From positions 1-13,021 of the forward strand of contig JAPLMO010000185.1 in the NCBI GenBank assembly GCA_026386995.1: a DNA stretch of 13,021 nucleotides, read 5' to 3'. Positions 7,241 to 13,021 of this stretch are shown in pieces (position 1 is the stretch's first letter; each line of letters begins with the position of its first letter). The notes below the pieces were generated by a model. It was not told the origin of the DNA. It saw nothing but the letters and a program-made list of their open reading frames with translations, and ran no database searches. The stretch comes from Planctomycetota bacterium. Its GTDB lineage: Bacteria; Planctomycetota; Phycisphaerae; FEN-1346. Made by a program: the position numbers and the translations under genes.

Positions 7241-8622
7241 GGTTCACCTCCGGCCGCAGGGGCGAGCGCGACCGGCGCGCCGCCTGGCGGACCTGCCGGG
7301 GCCGCGGCGGCAGGCCGGCCGGTGACCGTGAAGGACACCCCGCCGGCGGGCCGGTTCTCTGTGCGGGGCGCATCGACCAGGAATCCAGCGCGGCTGAGGC
7401 CTTGCGCCAGGATCTCGGCGTCGGTGTGGGCCGGCGCCTCGCCTTCGATGGAGAGGCCGTCCGACCGAATCTGCAATTGCGTTATCTTCAGGCGCACGTC
7501 AGGCGGCAGGCCGACGGCGATACGCCTCAGGGTATCCAGGGCGTTGGGCCGCTCGGGTGTCTCGCCGCTGGCGCCGCTCAGGGCGGCCAGGCGGGAGATC
7601 TCGCTTCTTAAGCGGCTGGAGATGCTCGGCGGCACGGGGCCAGAGGGCAGGAGGCGCCGGTATTCCGCCACCTGCCCGGCGTCATAGGCGTCGGCCAGTT
7701 GCCCGTACCGGACGGCCTCGACGTAGAAGGCTGCGGCCAGCGTCGCAAGAAGGAGAAGTGCCGAGGCCGCCGTCGCCTTTGCCAGTCGCCCCGCGGCGAG
7801 CCACGAGCCGTCGGCGGCCAGCGCGCCTTGGCGGAAGTTGGCCCAGGGCGTCCGCTTGCCGCTCAGGACGGCGGCGGCCCCGCGAGCTGCCAGCGCGATC
7901 GCCGGCTCGTTGGTCGCACTCTTAAGGGCCATCTCGGCCGCCTGAGCGGGTGGCACGTCGTCCGGTATCGGCCCGAGCACGAGCGGCGGCTCGGGCGCCT
8001 TCGGCGGGTGCGCCAGCAGGTCGGCCTCCAGGCAACGGAGCCACTCCGTTGCCTCTCGCGGCGCCGTGTACCAGGCAATTGGCGAGCCCCCGGCCAGCCG
8101 CAGGATGTCTGTGCCGCCGGTGCCAGGAATGATCACGTGGTCCGCGGGCGGGAAGTCCCCGCGCCGGGCTTCCTCCAGTGCCAGTAGCGCGGTCGGGCAG
8201 ATGGCATCCACGCCGACCCCGGCGTGCCGGAGTCCCTCGACGAGGCCCCGGATCCGGTCCGTCTGCACCGCCAGAGCCAGGGACTGGCCTTCCCCGGGTG
8301 GCAAGAACACGGCCGTCACCGCCTCGATGTCCAGCGGCAGATGCTCTTCCAGCCGGTAGAGCATGGCGGCGCGGCGGCGCCGGCGCGGCAGGCCGGCGAG
8401 GTCGATGGCGGCGGCCAGGACCATCTCGCCGGGCAGGCCCAGGCAGATGTTGCAACCGTTGCCAGCCAGTTCCTGGATCGCCTGGGCCAGCGTCCGGTTG
8501 GCGGCGTCGTCGTCCGGACCGGTCCACGGGATTTCGCGCGCGAGCGTTCCGCCGTCCCCCTCCGGGCGGGCCAAGACGTACTGATCGGACTCCAGCGCCA
8601 CCAGGATGTTGGCGTGTTTCAT
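7237..8622 (-). CDS. gspL: Type II secretion inner-membrane platform protein GspL
   Basis: A 461-residue protein. The ATG at 8622 overlaps the preceding stop as ATGA and gives M-K-H-A-N-I-L-V-A-L, the first strand of the cytoplasmic actin-like domain; the open frame extends 41 codons further upstream, but only as a shadow of gspC. Residues 1-250 are the PilM-like cytoplasmic domain that docks the GspE ATPase, including the typical Y-R-L-E-E-H-L-P-L segment (about 89-97). A P-W-A-N-F-R-Q-G-A-L stretch (259-268) precedes a single transmembrane helix (about 283-304). The periplasmic part (about 305-440) has the PilN/GspL ferredoxin-like pattern (V-R-L-K-I-T-Q-L-Q-I), and the tail is Ala/Pro/Gly rich. 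GspL partners GspM, encoded next. Domain order and position support the call strongly. Confidence 0.85.
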   Translation of the reverse strand: MKHANILVALESDQYVLARPEGDGGTLAREIPWTGPDDDAANRTLAQAIQELAGNGCNICLGLPGEMVLAAAIDLAGLPRRRRRAAMLYRLEEHLPLDIEAVTAVFLPPGEGQSLALAVQTDRIRGLVEGLRHAGVGVDAICPTALLALEEARRGDFPPADHVIIPGTGGTDILRLAGGSPIAWYTAPREATEWLRCLEADLLAHPPKAPEPPLVLGPIPDDVPPAQAAEMALKSATNEPAIALAARGAAAVLSGKRTPWANFRQGALAADGSWLAAGRLAKATAASALLLLATLAAAFYVEAVRYGQLADAYDAGQVAEYRRLLPSGPVPPSISSRLRSEISRLAALSGASGETPERPNALDTLRRIAVGLPPDVRLKITQLQIRSDGLSIEGEAPAHTDAEILAQGLSRAGFLVDAPRTENRPAGGVSFTVTGRPAAAAPAGPPGGAPVALAPAAGGEP

Positions 8623-9113
8623 GGCTTGCCGGGGCCTTTCACGACGGTCAACCTGACGATCTGGCCGCCGAATCTGACGGTGGCCGCCCCGTCGGCGATG
8701 GCGACGACTTCGGCCTCGCCGATCTTCTGGCCGATGCCGACGCACTTGATCTGGCCGCTCGTCTCGCGGAACAGGCCGAACGGGGCCGTCCTATCCGAAG
8801 CCGTCCCTACGAGCGTAATGCCGAGGACTTGCTGGATCGGGACACCGGGTGGCGCCTGGGCCGGGCCGGTCGCCTGCAGGGGGGCGGCCGGAGGCGGGCG
8901 GAAGTTCTTCTGCCAGATGACCGCGTAGTCTGCGATCGGTCCAAGCGCGGCCTGGCCCACCGCGGCCGCCTGGAGGGCGGGCGGGGGCGGCTTCACCGGG
9001 TCTTCCGCCGGGCCGGGGAAGAGCGTGATGTACACGCACGCCGCGATCCCCGCGGTTGCCGCGCCGCAGGCGACCCACAACAGGCGCCGAATGTTCTGCC
9101 GCGTCGTTACCAT
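8619..9113 (-). CDS. gspC: Type II secretion protein GspC, short form without PDZ domain
   Basis: A 164-residue protein. The ATG at 9113 overlaps the end of gspK by seven bases; no strong ribosome site is seen, so coupling is likely. Layout: short basic cytoplasmic tail (T-R-Q-N-I-R-R), one transmembrane helix (about 11-31), a Pro-rich linker, then a homology-region (HR) domain (about 62-160). The HR domain has Y-A-V-I-W-Q-K-N-F, the conserved L-G-I-T-L-V-G-T, and repeated G-Q-K-I-G / I-V-R-L-T-V strands. In the classical system GspC links the inner-membrane platform to the GspD secretin through this HR domain. The PDZ or coiled-coil end of proteobacterial GspC (usually around 270-300 residues) is absent. 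The gene lies between gspK and gspL rather than first in the operon. Confidence 0.75.
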   Translation of the reverse strand: MVTTRQNIRRLLWVACGAATAGIAACVYITLFPGPAEDPVKPPPPALQAAAVGQAALGPIADYAVIWQKNFRPPPAAPLQATGPAQAPPGVPIQQVLGITLVGTASDRTAPFGLFRETSGQIKCVGIGQKIGEAEVVAIADGAATVRFGGQIVRLTVVKGPGKP

Positions 9114-10027
9114 TCGAAGGCCAATCCACCGGGGCCGGTCCCTCGTTCGGCCGGCCGTTCTACGTACAGCCGGTACCAGTTTCGCGCCGATCCATGCGCC
9201 ACAACCCAGAGGCTGTGACACGAGGAGGAATCCGCCAGAAGCGCTCGGGCGGTCCTCATCTGCCGACCGCTGGCGTTTGCCTGGCGCAGCGCGTCGGTCA
9301 GAGTCGCCTTTGGCGACGTTTCCGCCAGTCGCGCGATGTCCTCGATCTGGTTGTCGGCCAGGACGCCGGCGAGCACCTCGCGGAGGACCACCCGCGAGGC
9401 CCGCTTGAAATTCACCCCGCCGCTGGTCCAGATCGTGATCGGTCCGAAGGCCACGCGGCCGGCCTCGAGGTCCACGAGTTCGCTTGGATGATCGAAAACG
9501 AACACCTGGTCCAGGCTCCGGTAGGCCGTCGGGGCCGCGCCGGGAAGGCGCCGCTCGTCCGGGCCGGGCCGCAGGTCCACGCGTATCCGCTGCCGGGCGT
9601 CCTGCTGAAGCGCCTGGAGCCGCATGTCGAGCCCCTTGCGGCCGTGCTGCTGCTCCAGGATGTTCACGTTCGCCTTGGCCTGCTCGTCGCCGAAGAGGAG
9701 GTCGAACCGGACGCCGCCCAGCACCAGCGTCCGCCGCACCGACGCCGGCGCCGTGCCGCGTGCAGCCGCCTCGGCCGCGAGCACGGTCTCCGCTGCCGGC
9801 AGAAGGCTGGTCCGGATGCTCTGGGCGCCCCAGTCGACCTGGAGCCGCTGCTGGGCCGCCGTGGCTTCCATCGCCAGCCTGCACGACCGGCGGGCCGACA
9901 CCGCCAGGACCGTCCCGGCTATGACCAGGACCAGCAGGACCATCAGCAGGGCAAAGCCCTTCCGGGAGGAAGGGTTACCGGACATCACCCGGGCCGGCGT
10001 CAAGTTATCGCAAACCGTGGAGTTCAC
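9107..10027 (-). CDS. gspK: Minor pseudopilin GspK
   Basis: A 306-residue minor pseudopilin that would cap the pseudopilus tip with GspI and GspJ. I choose the GTG at 10027, which overlaps the gspJ stop as GTGA and has GGGAGG (10034-10039) about six bases upstream; the ATG at 9985 has no such site. The 24-residue leader ends in S-S-R-K-Gly, and the prepilin peptidase would cut before F-A-L-L-M-V-L-L. The mature protein has the long hydrophobic helix (about 25-45) and, as is typical of GspK, lacks Glu at position +5. The large periplasmic part contains the G-D-E-Q-A-K-A-N-V-N region, where GspK proteins normally read D-E-x-G-K-(I/L)-N-(I/L)-N. A helical middle section and a carboxy-terminal strand region follow. 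Length fits the family. Confidence 0.85.
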   Translation of the reverse strand: MNSTVCDNLTPARVMSGNPSSRKGFALLMVLLVLVIAGTVLAVSARRSCRLAMEATAAQQRLQVDWGAQSIRTSLLPAAETVLAAEAAARGTAPASVRRTLVLGGVRFDLLFGDEQAKANVNILEQQHGRKGLDMRLQALQQDARQRIRVDLRPGPDERRLPGAAPTAYRSLDQVFVFDHPSELVDLEAGRVAFGPITIWTSGGVNFKRASRVVLREVLAGVLADNQIEDIARLAETSPKATLTDALRQANASGRQMRTARALLADSSSCHSLWVVAHGSARNWYRLYVERPAERGTGPGGLAFEW

Positions 10028-10566
10028 GGCGTGCCTCCCGTGCGAAGCGAAACGGCCGCTGCTGCTGCGGCGGCGCCGGCCTCGTCGAACGCGAAAGAAA
10101 CGCCCGCCGAGGCGGGGAGTTTCTGCCACGCCTCGGCCGCGAGGTCCGGGTCGCGCGGTACGCTGAGGGCGACGGCGCGGACGGCCGGGCAGACAGGCTC
10201 CGTGAAGTCGCCGCCGGCGTCCGACCGCTGCGTCCGCACCAGCCAGGGGCGATCCCCGGTCCGCCGGACCGCGTACCCGACGACCGCCGCAAGGTGCCGG
10301 CGCTCGATCGACTTGGAGTCCAGGGCGGCTTGCGAGTTCAGTTCAAAGCCGCCGGGGACCAGGCGGAACCCCGTCGCGTGCCGGAAATCCTGGGCCAGAA
10401 GGCGATCCAGATGCCGCTGCCGGACGGCCGGGCCGTCCGCGCGCTGCCGCACCGCTTGGCTGCGCGCCAGCGTTGTGACGGTCGCCAGAGCCACCGTGGT
10501 CAAGAGGGCCACGATGGCCAGCGTGACCATCAACTCAATAAGTGTCAGGCCCGAGGGTCGTTTCAT
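10024..10566 (-). CDS. gspJ: Minor pseudopilin GspJ
   Basis: A 180-residue minor pseudopilin. The ATG at 10566 gives a compact leader M-K-R-P-S-Gly, cut before L-T-L-I-E(+5)-L-M-V, the standard type IV pilin-like signature; a GTG at 10578 in the same frame would add four residues. The hydrophobic helix (about 7-30) is followed by a helical Arg/Gln-rich spacer and a globular part with V-G-Y-A-V-R-R and R-P-W-L-V-R-T strands and the A-V-A-L-S-V run common in GspJ. The start lies 32 bases inside the end of gspI. GspJ forms a tip complex with GspI and GspK in known systems. The assignment as J rather than another minor pilin rests mainly on its place between I and K. Confidence 0.8.
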   Translation of the reverse strand: MKRPSGLTLIELMVTLAIVALLTTVALATVTTLARSQAVRQRADGPAVRQRHLDRLLAQDFRHATGFRLVPGGFELNSQAALDSKSIERRHLAAVVGYAVRRTGDRPWLVRTQRSDAGGDFTEPVCPAVRAVALSVPRDPDLAAEAWQKLPASAGVSFAFDEAGAAAAAAAVSLRTGGTP

Positions 10567-11044
10567 TGCTTGTGCCACCCGTTACAGCCGGTGCGTTGCT
10601 GCGTTGCGGCGGCGCTTTCGTTGCGGCCGGGGCGGAGGCATCTCCCGGGGTCTTCGTCGGCGCCAGAACCTCGACCCGCGCGGCGGCGTGGTCGGGGGCC
10701 TCCGGCGCAAAAACCTCAAGCACGACTCTATCGGCGCCCAAAACTTCGACGTCGCCGGAGGGCAACCGGTGCGTGCGCCAGAACCAGCCCGACCGGCCGT
10801 CCACGCTGCCGCCGGCCTCGCGCGGCAACTGCGTCGGGTCGGCCAGCCACGCCTGGAGTTGCTCGTCGGCGGCGCGACAGGCCTCGATCCGCTGCTCGGA
10901 TGCCCGCGCCTGTGCGCCGAGGCGCACGCCGGCTATGACGACGCCCACCAGGAGCGTCCCGAGGATGGCCATGCCGGCAGTGGCCTCAACCAGCGTGATG
11001 CCCCGCTTGCGGCGGCTCAATAATCGTTCGAAGTTCCGACTCAT
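10535..11044 (-). CDS. gspI: Minor pseudopilin GspI
   Basis: A 169-residue minor pseudopilin. The ATG at 11044 gives a basic leader (S-R-R-K-R-Gly, 15 residues), cut before I-T-L-V-E(+5)-A. The helix A-G-M-A-I-L-G-T-L-L-V-G-V-V-I resembles the M-A-I-L-A core typical of GspI. The short globular domain has a W-F-W-R-T motif, as in other GspI proteins with a W-x-x segment, and the protein ends in an Ala/Pro/Thr-rich low-complexity tail. The start lies 59 bases inside the end of gspH and the end lies 32 bases inside gspJ, so translation of H, I and J is probably coupled. No good Shine-Dalgarno is visible. Confidence 0.82.
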   Translation of the reverse strand: MSRNFERLLSRRKRGITLVEATAGMAILGTLLVGVVIAGVRLGAQARASEQRIEACRAADEQLQAWLADPTQLPREAGGSVDGRSGWFWRTHRLPSGDVEVLGADRVVLEVFAPEAPDHAAARVEVLAPTKTPGDASAPAATKAPPQRSNAPAVTGGTSNETTLGPDTY

Positions 11045-11651
11045 CTATTTCTACCCGCTCGCCGGACAGTCCGGCTACCAGAATCCACTGTTTTCGGCCG
11101 CCCGGCCCTTCCAGCCGCACGGCGTACGTCGGAGTGAGGCCCATGCGGCTGACGGGGATGTCGACCGTGCCGGCGGTCCGCTCTCTGCCGCGCGTCCGCA
11201 CGGCGCCGATGCGGAAGCGGTCCGGCAGGACGCAGGGGGAACCCACGTCGTTGCGGCCGTGGCCGTCGGTTGCATGCAGGCGGCCTTCGTCGAGGTCGAT
11301 CACGAGCCTCAGGGGCTCGTCACGCGTCTCGGCGATGCCGCGGACCGTGGAATCCATCGCAGCGATCCGATCGGCGACGTTGCTCATCCGGGCTTGGCCG
11401 GCCGGGCCTTCCAGTTTGATCGCTACGACTGCGGCCAGAATGGCCAGGACCAGCAGGACCACGGTCAGTTCGATGAGGCTGAAGCCCATGGCCCTGCGCC
11501 ACGCCCATCGCGGTGCGTGGCGGAACCCGGCCCCCGGCAAATATGCCGCAAGCCGGCGGGCGGGGGCCTCGGATCGCAGGCCGAGGCCGACTTGTTTTCG
11601 GTCCCGCCTATGTTCGTGCGGGGCCTCGCAAGGCCGGGGTGAAGATCGCAC
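10986..11651 (-). CDS. gspH: Minor pseudopilin GspH with uncertain long leader
   Basis: A pseudopilin with G-F-S-L-I-E(+5)-L-T-V-V-L-L followed by a hydrophobic helix, a beta-rich domain (E-P-L-R-L-V-I-D-L, G-T-V-D-I-P-V) and the closing K-Q-W-I-L-V-A-G-L-S-G-E-R-V typical of GspH/FimT. The start is unclear. A GTG at 11651, 13 bases after the gspG stop and preceded by AAGGGGGG, gives a 56-residue basic leader, far longer than usual. A TTG at 11540 would leave about 19 residues but has no ribosome site. An ATG at 11489 leaves only M-G, with no basic residue, before the cut site. I give the GTG because of its ribosome site. The leader region is rich in inverted repeats. The mature part is secure; the amino end is not. 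Confidence 0.75.
   Translation of the reverse strand: MRSSPRPCEAPHEHRRDRKQVGLGLRSEAPARRLAAYLPGAGFRHAPRWAWRRAMGFSLIELTVVLLVLAILAAVVAIKLEGPAGQARMSNVADRIAAMDSTVRGIAETRDEPLRLVIDLDEGRLHATDGHGRNDVGSPCVLPDRFRIGAVRTRGRERTAGTVDIPVSRMGLTPTYAVRLEGPGGRKQWILVAGLSGERVEIDESELRTIIEPPQAGHHAG
11497..11588. repeat. Inverted repeats in the gspG-gspH junction
   Basis: Two perfect 8-bp inverted repeats lie upstream of the pilin core of gspH. CGCCACGC (11497-11504) pairs with GCGTGGCG (11515-11522), and GGCCTCGG (11565-11572) pairs with CCGAGGCC (11581-11588). A smaller one, GGCCT-CGCA-AGGCC, is close by near 11622-11635. They resemble a non-coding junction more than a signal peptide gene, which adds to the doubt about the gspH start. 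Confidence 0.6.
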
Positions 11652-11664
11652 GCGGTGTCCCCCC

Positions 11665-12177
11665 TTATTGTTTCAGGTTCGCGCTGGTTATGTCGGCGTC
11701 GCCGCCTTCGCCGCCTTCGCGCCCGTCCGCGCCGTAACAGAGGACCTCGTACGGGGCGCTGGTGCCGGGCGAGTTGTACTGGTACGTATGGCCCCAGGGG
11801 TCGCGCGGCTCGCCCGAGAGGAGCGACTCGGGCAACTTCTCGCTCGGCCGCGTGAGTGCCGCCAGGCCCTCTTCGTTGGTCGGATAACGCCCGTACGTGG
11901 CGTAATAGGTGTCGAGGGCGTGCATGACGGTCGCGATTTCCTGGCGGGCCGCGTTTTGCTTGGCCTTCAAGAGATACCCTCGGACGTTCACCGTGACGAC
12001 GCCGGCCAGAAGGCCGATGATCACGATGACGATCATGATCTCGACAAGCGAAAAGCCGCGGCGCCGCCCGGCGTTTTGCGCGGCGGGTCTCCGTACCTGC
12101 CGCGCATCGCAAGCATCGTGCGCGGTGGGTCCGGAGACCCACCGCGCTGAACGTGTTCCAGTAATCTCACAGCACAT
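11665..12177 (-). CDS. gspG: Major pseudopilin GspG with extended leader
   Basis: A 170-residue precursor of the main pseudopilus subunit. The ATG at 12177 overlaps the gspF end by 11 bases and has GGAGG (12184-12188) six bases upstream; no other ATG, GTG or TTG lies in frame before the pilin core. The leader is about 41 residues, against some 6-25 normally, because a two-hairpin repeat is read as coding in it. It ends in G-R-R-R-Gly, cut before F-S-L-V-E(+5)-I-M-I-V. The mature part has the hydrophobic helix, Y-Y-A-T-Y-G-R-Y-P-T-N-E-E-G-L, D-P-W-G-H-T-Y-Q-Y, and the calcium-site region S/C-Y-G-A-D-G-x-x-G-G-E-G-G-D-A-D-I, all hallmarks of GspG. The assignment is secure. Confidence 0.95.
   Translation of the reverse strand: MCCEITGTRSARWVSGPTAHDACDARQVRRPAAQNAGRRRGFSLVEIMIVIVIIGLLAGVVTVNVRGYLLKAKQNAARQEIATVMHALDTYYATYGRYPTNEEGLAALTRPSEKLPESLLSGEPRDPWGHTYQYNSPGTSAPYEVLCYGADGREGGEGGDADITSANLKQ
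12078..12147. repeat. Two-hairpin palindromic repeat, copy 2 (inside gspG leader)
   Basis: Hairpin 1 (12078-12105) differs from the copy at 5751-5778 by one base (C to T in the right arm). After a 14-base spacer, hairpin 2 (12120-12147) has perfect 12-bp arms GCGCGGTGGGTC / GACCCACCGCGC around the loop CGGA. Orientation and order match copy 1, where the spacer is 11 bases. The whole unit is in frame with gspG and adds no stop codon. Confidence 0.85.
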
Positions 12178-12979
12178 TGCCGGCCTCCAGTATGGGAAGA
12201 ACGGTTGCCAGTGCTACGGCCCCCACCAGCATTGCCAGCAGGAGAATGATCAGCGGCTCCAGCAGGCTCGTCAGGCGCTGCGTGGCCACGGCGACTTCCT
12301 GGTCGTACGTCTCGGCCAGTTGGCGGAGCATCTCTTCCAGTTGGCCCGACTCCTGGCCGACCGCGAGCATCTGAACCACCGTGGGGCTGAAGACGCCCGA
12401 GGCCCGTAGCGGGCCGGCCACGTCGCGGCCGGCCTCGACGGCCACGCGGTAATCTTCCAGCGCCCGGGTGAAGACGCGGTTGCGGACTGTGCGGCGGGTG
12501 ATCTCGACCGCCTCGACGAACCCGAGGCCGCTCGAAAGGAGCGCCTCCAGGACGACCGCGATCCGCGAGGTGTACTCCTTCTTCAGGAGGTCGCCGATGA
12601 CCGGAATCCGCAGCACGAAACGGTCGGCGGCCATCCGCCCCGCCGGCAGTTTTAGGAGGCCACCGGCGACCGCGACGACGGCCGCCACGGCGGCCAGGAT
12701 CGCCCACCACCAGCCCACCAGGATGTCGCTGGCGCCCTTGACGATCTGTGTCAGCATCGGGAGATCCTTGCCGGCCTGCTCGAGCGTCAGCAGCAGGTTC
12801 GGCACGACGTACGTCATCAGGAATACGGCCACCCCGACGCCGACGACGGCGACGACGGCGGGGTAGATCAGGGCACTAGTCCCAAAACAAGCGTATTGCC
12901 CCGACCGTGAAGTCGGCCAAGGGGCGTGAGGGTGCGGCGCAGAAAGTTCCCGTCGGGCCTTGACGGCCCGCCGTTGCAT
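12167..12979 (-). CDS. gspF: GspF inner-membrane platform protein, 5'-truncated
   Basis: The carboxy-terminal two thirds of GspF, the polytopic inner-membrane protein that works with the GspE ATPase. Homology starts at S-A-L-I-Y-P-A-V (base 12877 downward) and runs through three transmembrane segments: one after S-A-L-I-Y-P, W-W-W-A-I-L-A-A, and the last before the end. The second T2SSF domain (I-P-V-I-G-D-L-L... L-L-S-S-G) and G-Q-E-S-G-Q-L-E-E-M-L are also present. A normal GspF is about 400 residues. Here the first cytoplasmic domain (roughly 160-170 residues) is missing, and the 34 codons before Ser35, from the ATG at 12979, look unrelated. The frame is open but there is no ribosome site at that ATG. 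This is probably a disrupted gene or a rearrangement or assembly join; an intact copy may lie elsewhere. Confidence 0.8.
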   Translation of the reverse strand: MQRRAVKARRELSAPHPHAPWPTSRSGQYACFGTSALIYPAVVAVVGVGVAVFLMTYVVPNLLLTLEQAGKDLPMLTQIVKGASDILVGWWWAILAAVAAVVAVAGGLLKLPAGRMAADRFVLRIPVIGDLLKKEYTSRIAVVLEALLSSGLGFVEAVEITRRTVRNRVFTRALEDYRVAVEAGRDVAGPLRASGVFSPTVVQMLAVGQESGQLEEMLRQLAETYDQEVAVATQRLTSLLEPLIILLLAMLVGAVALATVLPILEAGNVL

Positions 12980-13001
12980 CGCTCGGTTGTATCATGGCCA
13001 T
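12876..13001 (-). CDS. Small open frame abutting the gspF break (doubtful)
   Basis: A 41-residue open frame from an ATG at 13001, preceded by AAAGGTG four bases upstream, and ending at a TAG (12878-12876) that falls exactly on the point where GspF similarity begins, in another frame. The product (starting M-A-M-I-Q-P-S-D, ending R-L-F-W-D) is not one I recognise. It may be the end of an inserted element or a chance frame. Hairpins GGGCC-GTCAA-GGCCC and CCGAC-TTCACG-GTCGG lie within it, as often found near the ends of mobile or repeat elements. Confidence 0.2.
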   Translation of the reverse strand: MAMIQPSDATAGRQGPTGTFCAAPSRPLADFTVGAIRLFWD

Positions 13002-13021
13002 CTACACCTTTCTTTCACACC

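Noticed and set aside
8619..9884. 421-codon minus-strand frame extending gspC upstream
   Set aside because: Only the part below the ATG at 9113 has GspC features. The upstream extension overlaps gspK in another frame and is Arg/Gly/Pro-rich shadow sequence.
9056..11023. 655-codon plus-strand open frame across gspK-gspJ-gspI
   Set aside because: Arg/Pro/Ala-rich translation without domains. It runs antisense to three overlapping pseudopilin genes with clear prepilin signatures.
12878..13021. Group II or group I intron 3' end interrupting gspF
   Set aside because: I looked for a domain V hairpin (GAGC...GAAA...GUUC pattern) and found none in these 144 bases. The element type at the break remains undetermined.

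Overview
This window comes from a strongly GC-rich, diderm (outer-membrane) bacterium. The base composition, dense overlapping genes, a type II secretion system and a MEDS-type hybrid kinase would fit Planctomycetota or a similar environmental lineage. No rRNA or other marker gene is present, so the taxonomy is a weak inference.

Left part (1-5710, + strand): signalling genes. After about 360 bases in which I see no confident gene comes an exported, Lys/Glu-rich protein with two PepSY-like repeats (361-954) and a terminator-like palindrome. Next is a tightly coupled two-component pair: an OmpR-type response regulator (1121-1795) whose stop overlaps the start of a CusS/QseC-like sensor kinase (1792-3246) as ATGA. 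A short gap with a 15-bp tandem duplication leads to a soluble hybrid kinase (3371-5710) with the order MEDS, coiled coil, PAS, HisKA/HATPase, receiver.

Middle (5711-6065): the gap between the convergent + and - strand blocks. It holds a two-hairpin GC-rich palindromic repeat that recurs almost exactly at 12078-12147, and an AT-richer stretch.

Right part (6066-13021, - strand): one long overlapping type II secretion (general secretory pathway) operon. In transcription order it is gspF (5'-truncated), gspG, gspH, gspI, gspJ, gspK, gspC, gspL, gspM, then a TPR lipoprotein. Together these encode the inner-membrane platform (F, C, L, M), the major and minor pseudopilins (G, H, I, J, K), and a lipoprotein that may help the secretin, by analogy with PilF/PilW. 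The ATPase (gspE) and secretin (gspD) are not in the window.

The oddest points are these. gspF loses homology abruptly near 12877, just inside its 5' half. A dispersed palindromic repeat is read in frame as part of an unusually long GspG leader. The gspH start region is equally long and rich in inverted repeats. GspC is minimal, has no PDZ domain and sits between gspK and gspL. I see no complete new defence or mobile system.
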